DNA of 36,107 nucleotides from Chlorobiota bacterium (GTDB lineage Bacteria; Bacteroidota; Bacteroidia; Bacteroidales; Prolixibacteraceae), in contig JAADGO010000042.1 of the NCBI GenBank assembly GCA_013152355.1, forward strand, positions 1 to 36,107, read 5' to 3'. Position numbers and translations under genes: made by a program. This document shows, piece by piece, positions 1-10,016 of this stretch (the stretch's first letter is position 1; the number at the start of each line of letters is the position of its first letter). The notes beneath the pieces are model-generated. The model made no database searches, was not told the DNA's origin, and saw nothing but the letters and a program-made list of their open reading frames with translations.

Positions 1-301
1 TTTTTGATTTAGATTGAAAATTTGGTAAAAGAAGAAAGGGTTGCCTCTGCAACCCTTATTATTAACCCCCAAACATACGTTGAAAGAATATCAACGCAAA
101 GGCTAAGGTATGAAAATATTTTTAAAACAAAAAAATTTTGGCGTTTTTTTCTAAAAAATCAGCTTAAAACCCTCTTTTTCGATTAATTCCCGGTCGTTTT
201 CAGTATCAGGGCATGGGAGTCAGGATATAAAATTGCTCACCCTGCATCTCTTCTCCTGTAGGAATAAAAATAAACCGGGAGATATTATAAAGGAATAGTG
301 G
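1..301. other. Left-edge stretch without an intact gene
   Basis: No complete gene is visible. A strong hairpin lies near the left edge (listed separately). On the minus strand, directly after the stop of the GT9 gene and in its frame, codons run open to about position 212, ending in residues like GEQFYILTPMP. A second open piece in a shifted frame covers about 151-222 and ends in ELIEKEGFKLIF. Together they could be a decayed or frameshifted short gene, but this could also be chance in short frames. The rest is AT-rich with homopolymer runs. Confidence 0.4.
36..57. terminator. Perfect 9-bp hairpin, probable terminator
   Basis: AAGGGTTGC (36-44) pairs perfectly with GCAACCCTT (49-57) around a 4-nt loop. 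Read on the minus strand it is followed by a T-rich stretch; on the plus strand by ATTATTAA. It probably ends transcription of a gene lying left of the window, of the minus-strand genes, or of both. Confidence 0.6.
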
Positions 302-1288
302 TTATCTGAAATTTTCATGCACCCATCCGGCAACTTCCTCAACATCAATATCATTCATGCACCTGAAGTGTTTCTTTGGGCATTTGTCGAAACCAAGCTT
401 GGAACAGGGGCGGCATTTTAATCCGCCAACCTGCATAATTTTTGAAACCGGGGCGGGAAGGTAAGGGAACATGCCCAGTTCGGGGACTGTATTTCCCCAA
501 AAAGAGAGTATTTTTTTCTGAAATGCAGCAGCAATATGCATCATCCCGGTATCGTTGGTCAATACCAAACGGGCGTTCCCCACTAATGAAGCAGACTCAT
601 TTAATGAAATTTTATCACACAGGTTGACTACCCTTTCGGAGAACTGCCCTGCTATTGAGTCTCCTACGGGCTTTTCCCGGTTTCCTCCGAGTAAAACAAT
701 CGGATAGGGAAGCTTCCTGCAAATTGCAATTATTTTTTCCGGAGGCAGCTTCTTTGTCTGGTAGCTTCCTGCTATACAAAAGGCTATGTAACCATTCTGA
801 AAAACTTCCGGCAGGCTTTTATAATCAAAATGTTGATTGTCGGGGATAAAATAATCGAGGCCTTTCTCATCATTTTTCACATCAAAAACCTCAACCGTTT
901 CAAGGTAGCGGTCAACAATGTGTTTTTTTGGCAATCGGTCGACTTTAAAATTTACCAACAGCCATTTCTTAAAATTGAGCTTATCAAAAGAAAAACCCGG
1001 GACTTTCAACCACCGCTTAATCCGGTTGCTCCTTATGTTCATGTGCAAATCTATGATATAGTCGAACTGCACTTCTTCCAGCTCTTTCAGCAAAGGGGTA
1101 ATTTTATCTTTATAAAGAAAAACTCTTTTGATGTGAGGGTTTGCTTTTAATATCTCAGCATATTTCTCCTTTACCACAAAATATATTTCTGCTCCTGTCA
1201 CCTGCTCTTTCAGGCACCTGATTACAGGGGACGTAAGGACAATATCGCCAATAGAACTAAACCGTATAATCAAAAACTTTACTTTCAT
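302..1288 (-). CDS. Glycosyltransferase family 9 (heptosyltransferase-like)
   Basis: A GT-B fold glycosyltransferase of family 9, the family of LPS heptosyltransferases (WaaC/WaaF); it would transfer a sugar to the lipopolysaccharide core at the inner face of the cytoplasmic membrane. The N-terminus carries the family's SSIGDIVLTSPVIR segment (about residues 11-24). The C-terminal half has TNDTGMMHIAAAF, the nucleotide-sugar binding region, followed by FWGNTVPE. A cysteine-rich C-terminal piece (CRPCSK, then CPKKHFRCM) matches what is often seen in this family. At 328 aa the length is normal. It lies downstream of atpC, about 86 nt away, with a weak hairpin between, so it may be transcribed separately. 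Sugar donor and acceptor cannot be told from sequence; heptose is only the family default. Confidence 0.88.
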   Translation of the reverse strand: MKVKFLIIRFSSIGDIVLTSPVIRCLKEQVTGAEIYFVVKEKYAEILKANPHIKRVFLYKDKITPLLKELEEVQFDYIIDLHMNIRSNRIKRWLKVPGFSFDKLNFKKWLLVNFKVDRLPKKHIVDRYLETVEVFDVKNDEKGLDYFIPDNQHFDYKSLPEVFQNGYIAFCIAGSYQTKKLPPEKIIAICRKLPYPIVLLGGNREKPVGDSIAGQFSERVVNLCDKISLNESASLVGNARLVLTNDTGMMHIAAAFQKKILSFWGNTVPELGMFPYLPAPVSKIMQVGGLKCRPCSKLGFDKCPKKHFRCMNDIDVEEVAGWVHENFR

Positions 1289-1309
1289 CTTAGATCAGCA
1301 ACAAAATAA

Positions 1310-1339
1310 AACCCTAAAAATAAAACTATTTCCAGGGTT
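1310..1339 (-). terminator. Possible terminator after atpDC
   Basis: AACCCT (1310-1315) pairs with AGGGTT (1334-1339). On the minus strand the hairpin is followed by TTATTTTG. The stem is only 6 bp and the loop 18 nt, so termination would be partial. It lies between the end of atpC and the start of the GT9 gene. Confidence 0.35.
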
Positions 1340-1374
1340 GCATAGCAGGATTTTCATTTTATTTAAGGAGGCTT

Positions 1375-1617
1375 CTAAGCCGATTCAACCAGCACAATAA
1401 TTTTATTTGCCTTATTTTCAATTACACCTCCATCAATCTCAAAAAGTAGTTCTTCCCCTTCCTCATCCACAACTTTAACAACGCCTTCGCCCAGGGTGGA
1501 AATGATCGGAGCATGATTCCTCAGTATTTCGAACTTCCCTTTGCTACCGGGAAGCTGAACAAGCTTTACCTTTCCGGAAAACACTTTTTTGTCGGGTGTA
1601 ATTATTTCGAGAAACAT
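1375..1617 (-). CDS. atpC: F1 ATP synthase epsilon subunit, short form
   Basis: Epsilon subunit of the F1 sector, part of the central stalk that links proton flow through Fo to catalysis in the beta subunits. The 80 aa cover only the N-terminal beta-sandwich domain: MFLEIITPDKKVFSGKV at the start and LRNHAPIISTLGEGVVKV in the middle are typical. The C-terminal helical hairpin of the usual 130-140 aa protein is missing; after VLVESA the frame stops cleanly. As I recall, such short epsilon subunits are common in Bacteroidota, so this is unlikely to be damage. It lies 48 nt downstream of atpD, as the family's gene order predicts. Lack of the helical domain implies no epsilon-type inhibition of ATP hydrolysis. 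Confidence 0.93.
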   Translation of the reverse strand: MFLEIITPDKKVFSGKVKLVQLPGSKGKFEILRNHAPIISTLGEGVVKVVDEEGEELLFEIDGGVIENKANKIIVLVESA

Positions 1618-1665
1618 AGGTTTTTATTTCAATCAAATAACTAAAAATTTCGTTTACAGGAGATT

Positions 1666-3177
<1,512 letters not shown>

Positions 3178-3227
3178 TCAGATTTTTTGATCGGTATTAA
3201 GAATCTCCATAAGGAAATTAATGCAAA

Positions 3228-3260
3228 CAAATTTAACATTGTTTTGCATTATAACAATAA
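3228..3260 (-). promoter_or_regulatory. Bacteroidota-type promoter for atpDC
   Basis: On the minus strand, TAAATTTG (3235-3228) matches the Bacteroidota -7 consensus TAnnTTTG. TTATTG (3260-3255) is a fair -33 element, with a 19-nt gap. Transcription would start near 3221, giving a leader of about 50 nt before the atpD start codon. The position in the gap after the prenyl synthase gene fits. This is pattern matching only. Confidence 0.5.
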
Positions 3261-3294
3261 AATCAAAAATTTTTGCCAAATATTTAAACTTAAA

Positions 3295-4278
3295 TCAACG
3301 ATTCCTTTTCAGCAAGATTTGAGAAAGTAAATGGAGCTGTTTTTTTTTGCATTCATCAATATCAAGATTGTTTAAACAGGAAATTGCCGATTTGAAATAT
3401 GTTTCAATCATACCCCTTGTTTTCTCTTCGACCTTTAATTCGGCAAACACCTTTTTAACGGCCGTTACCTTTTCGCCCTGGTCAAATTTTTTACGGCCGC
3501 CCCAATGCAGCAGCTCTTTTTTTTGTGCCTGCCCGGCCAATTCAAATGCTTTTATCAGGAGGTATGTTTTTTTATTCGAAGCAATGTCTCCTCCAATCTT
3601 TTTGCCAAAGGCTTCCTCATCGCCAAAAGTATCCAGCAGGTCGTCCTGAAGTTGAAAAGCAATACCCAGGTCAATCCCAAACCGATACAATTCATCTGAA
3701 ACTTTATCAGGGGCATTAGCAAGTAACGCGCCGGCTTTTAAACTACAGCCCAGCAGGACGGCAGTTTTAAGCCTGATCATTTCCATATATTCAGCTTCGC
3801 TTACATCAACCCTTTGTTCAAAATCCATATCGTATTGCTGCCCTTCGCAAACCTCAACAGCGGTATCGGCAAACAGCCTCATTACATCAGGCAATTTTTC
3901 CGATTTGCTTTTAAGAAGGTATTGAAAGGAAATAAACGACATAGCATCGCCCGACAAAATTGCGGCATTATTATTAAATTTCGCATGTACCGTTAGTTGA
4001 TTCCGCCTCATTTCTGCAGCATCCATAATATCATCGTGGAGTAACGTGAAATTATGGAATATTTCGATGGCCAGGGCTGCAGGTAAAGCGTTCTCTACAT
4101 CATTGGCAAAAAGGTTGTAGCTTAACAACACCATTACCGGGCGGATTCTTTTACCACCCATGCTTAACGTATATTTTATAGGGGCATACAGATTTTCAGG
4201 GCCGGATGAAATTAACCGGGTAGATTCTTTTTCAATTTCAGAATTAAAAATATCCTGTAATGCTGATATGGTATACAT
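3295..4278 (-). CDS. Polyprenyl (trans-isoprenyl) diphosphate synthase
   Basis: Condenses isopentenyl diphosphate with allylic diphosphates to make longer isoprenoid chains, for quinone side chains or other prenyl lipids. Both aspartate-rich motifs are present: DDIMD in LLHDDIMDAAEMRRNQ, and DDLLD in QLQDDLLDTFGDEEAFGKK. The N-terminal GGKRIRP motif binds substrate. The length of 327 aa is typical. The gene starts 2 nt after the stop of the RND transporter, so the two are probably one transcript. Chain length cannot be read reliably by eye; geranylgeranyl and octaprenyl synthases are both possible. Confidence 0.92.
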   Translation of the reverse strand: MYTISALQDIFNSEIEKESTRLISSGPENLYAPIKYTLSMGGKRIRPVMVLLSYNLFANDVENALPAALAIEIFHNFTLLHDDIMDAAEMRRNQLTVHAKFNNNAAILSGDAMSFISFQYLLKSKSEKLPDVMRLFADTAVEVCEGQQYDMDFEQRVDVSEAEYMEMIRLKTAVLLGCSLKAGALLANAPDKVSDELYRFGIDLGIAFQLQDDLLDTFGDEEAFGKKIGGDIASNKKTYLLIKAFELAGQAQKKELLHWGGRKKFDQGEKVTAVKKVFAELKVEEKTRGMIETYFKSAISCLNNLDIDECKKKQLHLLSQILLKRNR

Positions 4279-4280
4279 TA

Positions 4281-6680
4281 TTATTCCTTTTTTTCCGGAG
4301 TTGCAGCTTCTATTTCGAGGTCTTCAAGTTCAATATCTTCTTCTTCGTCATAAATCTGCAGGAGCGGCTCTTTGAAAGAGCGTGTCGTGGTAATCCTTTC
4401 CAGCCCTGAAAGCAAAGAAGGGAGCAAAATAAGGTTTGATGTTACCGCAACCAGTAATGTTAATGAAACCAGGATACCCATGGCAACAGTACCACCAAAA
4501 CTGGAAAGGCTGAAGATTCCAAACCCAAAAAATAACACTACCGAAGTGTACAGCATACTGACCCCTGTTTCGCGCAAGGCCAGGATCACCGACTGCCTGA
4601 TATCCCAATTGGTTACTTTAAGCTCCTGCCTGTATTTTGCCAAAAAATGGATTGTATTGTCGACCGAGATACCAAAAGCTATGCTAAACACCAATATTGT
4701 TGACGCTTTAATGGGGATACCTGTAAAACCCATTATTGCAGCCGTAAAAATCAATGGGATTATATTGGGTGTTAACGACATGATTACCATCCGCCACGAT
4801 GAAAACATGGCAGCCATAAATATTGATATCAGGAAAATGGCAAGTGCCAGGCTTGAAAAAAGGTTCCTCATTAAATATTCGGTACCCCTGAAAAAGGTGA
4901 TACTTGAGCCTGTAATGGTTACATTATATTTATCGGCCGAAAAGATCGAATCTACCTGGCTGTTAAATTTACCATACAACTCTTCCATTTTTTTTGTCCC
5001 TACATCTTTCATCCGGATACTTATCCGCGTAACTTGTTTCGAACTATCAAGGAATGCATGGAGCAAGATCGAATTTTCTTTGCCTTTGGAAGCATAAGCT
5101 AAAATAAAATTCTTTTCGCGGCGATTGGGTAGCTTATAATAACTTTCTTTCCCGTTGTAAAATGCCTGTTTCGAAAATTTAAGCAGGTCGAGCAAAGACA
5201 AAGGGGGTGAAAGTTCGGGATATGCGGCCAGTTTTTTTTCCAGGAGGTCAATTTTATTAAATGTTGATAATTGCATCACTCCGTTGGGTTTTTCTGTGTC
5301 AACTACTATTTCAAGGGGCATTAACCCGTCAAAATTCTTTTCAAAGTATTTAAGGTCCACATAAATAGGCGAATCTTTAGGGATATCATCGACCATATAA
5401 CCCGAACTCTTTATTAAAGAAAAACCATAAAACCCTACTAAAATTATACCTATTGCAGCGGCATAAACCACTTTCCTGTATTTTTTTGTAATTATAATCA
5501 GTTGGTCGATAATTTTTGTAACAAACCTGTTTTCAAGGTGCTTTACGTGCTTTGGCGATGGTGGGCCGATAAAACTGAAAATTATGGGTATTAATAAAAG
5601 GGAAAGCACAAACAAACCCATAATATTGAGAGAGGCCACAATCCCAAATTGTTTTAAAATATCACTTTTCGTGATTATAAAGGTAGCAAACCCTGATGCG
5701 GTGGTAAGGTTTGTCAGGAAAGTTGCATTCCCTATCTTAATAATTACACGTTGCAGGGCTTTTACCTTATTCCCATGTGAAATAAATTCATGATGGAACT
5801 TATTCAGCATATAAATACTGTTGGGTATCCCAATGACAATCAGCAATGGAGGTATCATGCCGGAAAGGATTGTGATCTTGTACCCAAAAAGCGACAACAT
5901 ACCCAGTGACCACACAACGCCAATAAGCACTATAACCACAGGGACGAAAACTGCTTTAAATGAACGGAAAAAGAAAAACAGGACTACAATACAAATGGCC
6001 AAAGCAAGAGCACTGAACATGTACAATTCCTTCCTGATTTTCACCGCATTTACAACGCGGATATAAGGCAACCCGGAATAATGAAGTTTTACTCCCATCT
6101 CGTTTTCATAGTGGCTGCACTCATCCCGGATGGACTCCACCATCTGCTCCCTGTCTTTAGAAGCCATTTTATCTTTATTGACAGTAATGGCCAGCAGGTA
6201 AGAATTTGTATGCTCATTGTATAACCTGTTCCGGTAAAAAGGCAGGCTTTTAAATATGGAAACCAGGCTGTCAAGTTCTTCCTGCCCTTTTATGTGAGCA
6301 GGGAAAACCGGTTCTATCTCAAACTTCCTCTCCTTTGTATTCTTTATCAGGTTATAGCTGTTTGACACCGACAGGAGGTTTTCTACCCCCTCTACTTTGC
6401 TCAATCTTGAGCAGAGCTCCCTCCACTTATGAAAATGGGCGTAATCGAAGAAGTTTTTATCGGTGATACCAATAACTATAATATTCCCTTCCTCGCCAAA
6501 TGTTTTGGTAAATTTTTGGTAATCTTTGTAGGCAGGGTCCTTTTTGGGCAATAAAGATGCGTATTCGTACGACATCTCAACCTGTGAGGCATGATAACCC
6601 ATAAAGATAGTTATCCCCGTCAATAATGACAGAAGTAAAATCTTGTTCCTAAGAATGATACGGGAAACCCTGAGCCACAT
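4281..6680 (-). CDS. RND/MMPL-family transporter
   Basis: Inner-membrane exporter of the RND superfamily, MMPL/HpnN-like branch, likely moving lipids or hydrophobic molecules. The 799 aa show the classic duplicated plan: one membrane helix near residues 10-30, a large periplasmic loop, five helices (about 220-380), a helix near 405-425, a second periplasmic loop, then five helices (about 615-765). The second half has the typical SIAFGISVDNTIHFLAKYRQE segment; the first has LIVIGIPNSIYMLNKFHHE. The C-terminal tail from about residue 770 is very acidic (DEEEDIELEDLEIE). It is followed directly by a prenyl diphosphate synthase gene, which suggests but does not prove an isoprenoid-lipid substrate. 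No adaptor or outer-membrane channel gene is adjacent. Confidence 0.88.
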   Translation of the reverse strand: MWLRVSRIILRNKILLLSLLTGITIFMGYHASQVEMSYEYASLLPKKDPAYKDYQKFTKTFGEEGNIIVIGITDKNFFDYAHFHKWRELCSRLSKVEGVENLLSVSNSYNLIKNTKERKFEIEPVFPAHIKGQEELDSLVSIFKSLPFYRNRLYNEHTNSYLLAITVNKDKMASKDREQMVESIRDECSHYENEMGVKLHYSGLPYIRVVNAVKIRKELYMFSALALAICIVVLFFFFRSFKAVFVPVVIVLIGVVWSLGMLSLFGYKITILSGMIPPLLIVIGIPNSIYMLNKFHHEFISHGNKVKALQRVIIKIGNATFLTNLTTASGFATFIITKSDILKQFGIVASLNIMGLFVLSLLLIPIIFSFIGPPSPKHVKHLENRFVTKIIDQLIIITKKYRKVVYAAAIGIILVGFYGFSLIKSSGYMVDDIPKDSPIYVDLKYFEKNFDGLMPLEIVVDTEKPNGVMQLSTFNKIDLLEKKLAAYPELSPPLSLLDLLKFSKQAFYNGKESYYKLPNRREKNFILAYASKGKENSILLHAFLDSSKQVTRISIRMKDVGTKKMEELYGKFNSQVDSIFSADKYNVTITGSSITFFRGTEYLMRNLFSSLALAIFLISIFMAAMFSSWRMVIMSLTPNIIPLIFTAAIMGFTGIPIKASTILVFSIAFGISVDNTIHFLAKYRQELKVTNWDIRQSVILALRETGVSMLYTSVVLFFGFGIFSLSSFGGTVAMGILVSLTLLVAVTSNLILLPSLLSGLERITTTRSFKEPLLQIYDEEEDIELEDLEIEAATPEKKE

Positions 6681-6756
6681 AATTATTTGTTGTGCAAAAT
6701 GATAGCGCGAAAATAAGATAAATTCCCGGATTTATAAAACCTTTAAAAACATCATT

Positions 6757-8133
6757 CTATTCAGAACCTGCCATCTCAACAAAATATTTATAAAACAAGG
6801 GGATCGTTTTTATTCCATTATAAAATTGCTCAAGCGGGAAGTTCTCATTGGGTGAATGAATGGCATCCGATTCCAGCCCAAAGCCCATTAGTACCGATTT
6901 TACCCCCAATACTTCCTCAAAAGTTGAAATGATTGGGATGCTCCCTCCCGAACGGACAGGGACAGGCGGTTTCCCATATACGTCAAGAAATGCTTTTTCG
7001 GCAGCTTTGTAAGCAGGAATATCAACCGGGCATACATAGCCCTGACCTCCATGCAACGAAGTAACTTTAACTTTGACTGAAGCCGGGGCAATTGCTTCAA
7101 AATGCTCTTTAAACTGCCGGGCAATCTTTTTATGGTCCTGGTTTGGAACCAACCGGCTTGATATTTTTGCAAATGCTTTGGACGGAAGTACGGTTTTAAC
7201 CCCTTCCCCTGTATAGCCTCCCCAAATACCGCATAAATCAAATGTGGGGCGTATGCCTGTCCTTTCGGTGGTGGAGTAACCCTCTTCGCCAGCCAGTTCT
7301 TCAACACCAATGGCTTTCTTGAACCCTTCTAAATCGAATGGTGATTTTGCCAGTAACTCCCTTTCCTCAGCAGAAACTTCCATTACATCATCATAAAATC
7401 CGGGGATGGTAATTTTCCCTTTCCCGTCAACCATTTGGCTGACCATTTTACAAAGTACATTGATCGGGTTGGCAACAGCCCCCCCAAACAGCCCCGAATG
7501 AAGGTCTTTATCAGGTCCGGTAACCTCTACCTGCCAAAAAGCCAGCCCCCGCAACCCGGCTGTTACCGAAGGGATATCCGGAGCAATCATCGAAGTGTCG
7601 GAAACCAGGATTACATCAGCCCTCAGCATTTCCTTATTCTCTTCACACCATTTGCCGAGGTTAGGCGAACCAATTTCCTCTTCCCCCTCAATCATAAACT
7701 TCACATTGCATGGCAAAGTCCCCGTTTTAACCATTAACTCAAATGCTTTGGCGTGCATCATGCCCTGCCCTTTATCGTCATCAGCTCCACGGGCCCATAT
7801 TTTGCCATCCCTGATTTCCGGCTCAAAAGGACTCGATTCCCATTTATCAATTGGGTCGACAGGCATTACATCCATGTGCGCATACACCAAAACCGTGGGT
7901 AGTGACGAATCTATAATTTTTTCTCCATAAGTAACCGGATTCCCGTCCGTTTCAAAAATTCCAGCTTTATCAGCACCTGCACCAAGTAAAAGCTCCTTCC
8001 AGTATTCCGCTGCTTTGTACATGTCGTCTTTATGCCCCGATAATGAACTAATAGATGGAATGCGTATTAACCCAAACAGTTCTTCTAAAAAACGGCCTTT
8101 GTTTTCTTCAATATAGTTGTGAATGTAATTCAT
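6757..8133 (-). CDS. M20-family dipeptidase
   Basis: Cytoplasmic di-zinc peptidase of the M20 family, of the kind annotated as dipeptidase in Bacteroidota. Metal-site residues are all visible: H86 and D88 in YAHMDVMP, the bridging aspartate D119 in GADDDKGQG, and the glutamate pair E152/E153 in EGEEEIGS. A lid/dimerisation domain lies between, roughly residues 190-340, with the conserved VEVTGPDKDLHSGLFGGAVANP near 205-225. A late histidine in SDAIHSPNENF completes the site. The length of 458 aa is normal. There is no signal peptide. It is separated from the RND gene by 76 nt and is not clearly in an operon with its neighbours. Substrate range is unknown beyond short peptides. Confidence 0.93.
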   Translation of the reverse strand: MNYIHNYIEENKGRFLEELFGLIRIPSISSLSGHKDDMYKAAEYWKELLLGAGADKAGIFETDGNPVTYGEKIIDSSLPTVLVYAHMDVMPVDPIDKWESSPFEPEIRDGKIWARGADDDKGQGMMHAKAFELMVKTGTLPCNVKFMIEGEEEIGSPNLGKWCEENKEMLRADVILVSDTSMIAPDIPSVTAGLRGLAFWQVEVTGPDKDLHSGLFGGAVANPINVLCKMVSQMVDGKGKITIPGFYDDVMEVSAEERELLAKSPFDLEGFKKAIGVEELAGEEGYSTTERTGIRPTFDLCGIWGGYTGEGVKTVLPSKAFAKISSRLVPNQDHKKIARQFKEHFEAIAPASVKVKVTSLHGGQGYVCPVDIPAYKAAEKAFLDVYGKPPVPVRSGGSIPIISTFEEVLGVKSVLMGFGLESDAIHSPNENFPLEQFYNGIKTIPLFYKYFVEMAGSE

Positions 8134-8237
8134 AGTTTTTTAAGATTCTATATTTTAAAAATTATCATACCTTGTATAAAATAATAAGGGGGAACATTGC
8201 TACTAACATGCTTTTATATTGGTTTTGGCAGATGAGT

Positions 8238-8627
8238 TTAATTGCCTTCAGGATTGATCAACATGATCCGGTGTACATGCTGTACCATAATCCCTTCTAT
8301 CTTCCGTGCCCTATTCAATTCAAGTTCAATGCTAAACGACTTAAAAAAGGCAACAATTAACCAAATGAATAAAGATATACCAATAACCAGGGCTGCATAT
8401 ACAATTACAGGCAAGATTTTATAATAATCTGAGGCTTGCCCTTCATCGCCCAACGATGAGTTCATAAGAATATATGAAACAATGATGAGAATAATTGAAA
8501 CGATAAAAGAAACGGCAAACAGGTTCCTCAAACGTATGGACCTGGTTTCACGCTCTTCACATCTTTTCCTATATTGGCTGGCCTTTTCCAATTTAATAAA
8601 CATTTCAGCCTTGTCTGATTTTGTCAT
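8238..8627 (-). CDS. Small two-helix membrane protein of unknown function
   Basis: I do not recognise a family. The 129 aa begin with a charged, probably helical segment (KSDKAEMFIKLEKASQYRKRCEERETRS). Two clear membrane helices follow, around residues 33-51 (FAVSFIVSIILIIVSYILM) and 69-91 (LPVIVYAALVIGISLFIWLIVAF). A charged tail follows with ELELNRARKIEGIMVQHVHRI. Both ends are probably cytoplasmic. No partner is obvious: it is alone on the minus strand between an M20 peptidase and a long intergenic gap. The ATG start is directly before a conserved-looking hydrophilic N-terminus. Coding is supported by the well-formed membrane segments and the start, not by homology. Confidence 0.65.
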   Translation of the reverse strand: MTKSDKAEMFIKLEKASQYRKRCEERETRSIRLRNLFAVSFIVSIILIIVSYILMNSSLGDEGQASDYYKILPVIVYAALVIGISLFIWLIVAFFKSFSIELELNRARKIEGIMVQHVHRIMLINPEGN

Positions 8628-9036
8628 CTTTTAAATTATAAAAATTAAAAACACACTAAATGTATATAGTCATCCTATTGAAAAAGAGAATGCCATAATT
8701 AAATGCTAACAGGTTTGCCCCAATATTACATTGGCACAAAGTCATTAATCAATTTCCCCGCCAAAAGAATCTGCATAGCCTGCAGCATATCGCTACAAAC
8801 CACTCAAAAGGCAATAATTAAAGGCTTTCTATAAACATAAAAAATAAAAAGACAGAGGTAGGGTAATAAAAAAACAGTATCGTTAAGCCGTCCCAGATCA
8901 GGACAAATCGATCTGTTTTTGCACTATTTGACACAAGAATTAGTACCTTTATAATTTAAGTTCCTAACAAAACATAATATTTATCATTGATTAATTGTCA
9001 AAAATTTAGGATTTTTCCGGCTTTAAAGAATTTGTA
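8628..9036. other. Intergenic region between divergent genes
   Basis: No gene is visible. The right part contains a possible promoter for pepE (listed separately). The rest is AT-rich, with no strong hairpins or repeats that I could see. Confidence 0.5.
8918..8951 (+). promoter_or_regulatory. Possible promoter for pepE
   Basis: TTTG (8918-8921) and TACCTTTA (8944-8951) resemble the Bacteroidota -33 TTTG and -7 TAnnTTTG elements. The gap is 22 nt, slightly long, and the last base of the -7 box is off consensus. Transcription would start near 8958, leaving a leader of about 80 nt before pepE. Confidence 0.3.
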
Positions 9037-9750
9037 ATGCGGCTATTATTAATAAGCAACTCAACCATGCCAGGCGAACCATACCTGGATTTCCCAAAAT
9101 ATGAGATTCAAAAGTTTTTCGGGAAGAAGCCTTTAACCGTGCTTTTTATCCCCTATGCTACGGTAGCCTTGTCTTATGATGCATATACAAAAAAAGTACA
9201 GGGGCGTTTTGCAGAAATCGGATATAAAATAGTTGGAATACATACATTAAAAAACCCTTTAAAAGCTATTGAAGAAGCTAAGGCAATTGTTGTTGGCGGC
9301 GGCAATACCTGGAAACTCGTCCGGATGTTGCACGACCGGGGTCAAATGTCCGCTATCAGGGAAAGGGTTCTTTCCGGGGTTCCCTATGCTGGCTGGAGTG
9401 CCGGAGCGAATATTGCCTGCCCTTCCCTGCGCACCACCAACGATATGCCAATCATCGACCCAAAAGGATTTGATTGTATGAACCTGGTGCCTTTTCAAAT
9501 CAACCCACATTACTTAGACACTAACCCTAAAGGGCATAGCGGAGAAACCCGGGAACAACGGATACTGGAGTTCCTTGAAATAAACCCGGGAATACACGTA
9601 GTGGGGCTACGGGAAGGAACCATGCTGAAACTGGAAGACCAAACCCTGACCCTGATTGGCAACAAAACAGCACGTATCTTTTTGAAAGGGGAAAAGGCAA
9701 AAGAACTATCACCCGGAAATGACTTTAGTTTCCTGTTAAATCCCTGCTGA
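9037..9750 (+). CDS. pepE: Dipeptidase E (alpha-aspartyl dipeptidase)
   Basis: Serine peptidase of family S51 that hydrolyses dipeptides with an N-terminal aspartate in the cytoplasm. The nucleophile sits in the GWSAGAN elbow at S121. H158 (NPHYLD) and E193 (GLREGT) complete the triad, each one residue off the Salmonella PepE numbering as I recall it. The GGGNTWKL segment near residue 87-94 is also typical. At 237 aa the length matches the family. The ATG start gives the expected MRLLLISNST N-terminus. The gene stands alone on the plus strand, with a possible promoter about 85 nt upstream and a hairpin about 130 nt downstream. Confidence 0.95.
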   Translation: MRLLLISNSTMPGEPYLDFPKYEIQKFFGKKPLTVLFIPYATVALSYDAYTKKVQGRFAEIGYKIVGIHTLKNPLKAIEEAKAIVVGGGNTWKLVRMLHDRGQMSAIRERVLSGVPYAGWSAGANIACPSLRTTNDMPIIDPKGFDCMNLVPFQINPHYLDTNPKGHSGETREQRILEFLEINPGIHVVGLREGTMLKLEDQTLTLIGNKTARIFLKGEKAKELSPGNDFSFLLNPC

Positions 9751-9882
9751 ATAAAAGCCTATTGCCTTATTACAACCTGATTATAAGATAAACGATAAAA
9801 TTTAAACAGTCTCAAAATTCCTTCCATTACCATAATTCCAAAGTCGATTCATCGTTCAAGGTAACTAAAGTTTTTATTTAAT

Positions 9883-9944
9883 GGCCTCCCTAATATAAAT
9901 TGGGATATAACCTTTTTCTTAAAAGGGGGAGCCTTAGATTTTTT
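9883..9944 (+). terminator. Hairpin with T-run after pepE, weak
   Basis: GGC-TCCC (9883-9890, with one bulged C) pairs with GGGAGCC (9927-9933), followed by TTAGATTTTTT. The loop is long, but it holds a second small stem (CCTTTT with AAAAGG, 9911-9925). It could end pepE transcription or belong to the leader of the sigma factor gene. Confidence 0.3.
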
Positions 9945-10003
9945 GAAAAATATTCACTTTTTGTTGTCACAAAACAGCACCTTTGAAAGACGTACTATTA
10001 AAC

Positions 10004-10009
10004 AAGGAA
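10004..10009 (+). promoter_or_regulatory. Ribosome binding site supporting a TTG start
   Basis: AAGGAA lies 7 nt before the TTG at 10017. It is one of the clearer Shine-Dalgarno matches in this window. It supports translation from TTG rather than from the two in-frame ATGs 14-15 codons inside, which would cut into sigma region 2. Confidence 0.55.
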
Positions 10010-10016
10010 TTAAACT

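Noticed and set aside
4372-5097. 241-codon plus-strand frame opposite the RND transporter gene
   Set aside because: It is antisense to a clear RND gene and its sequence shows no domain; long antisense frames are common opposite such genes.
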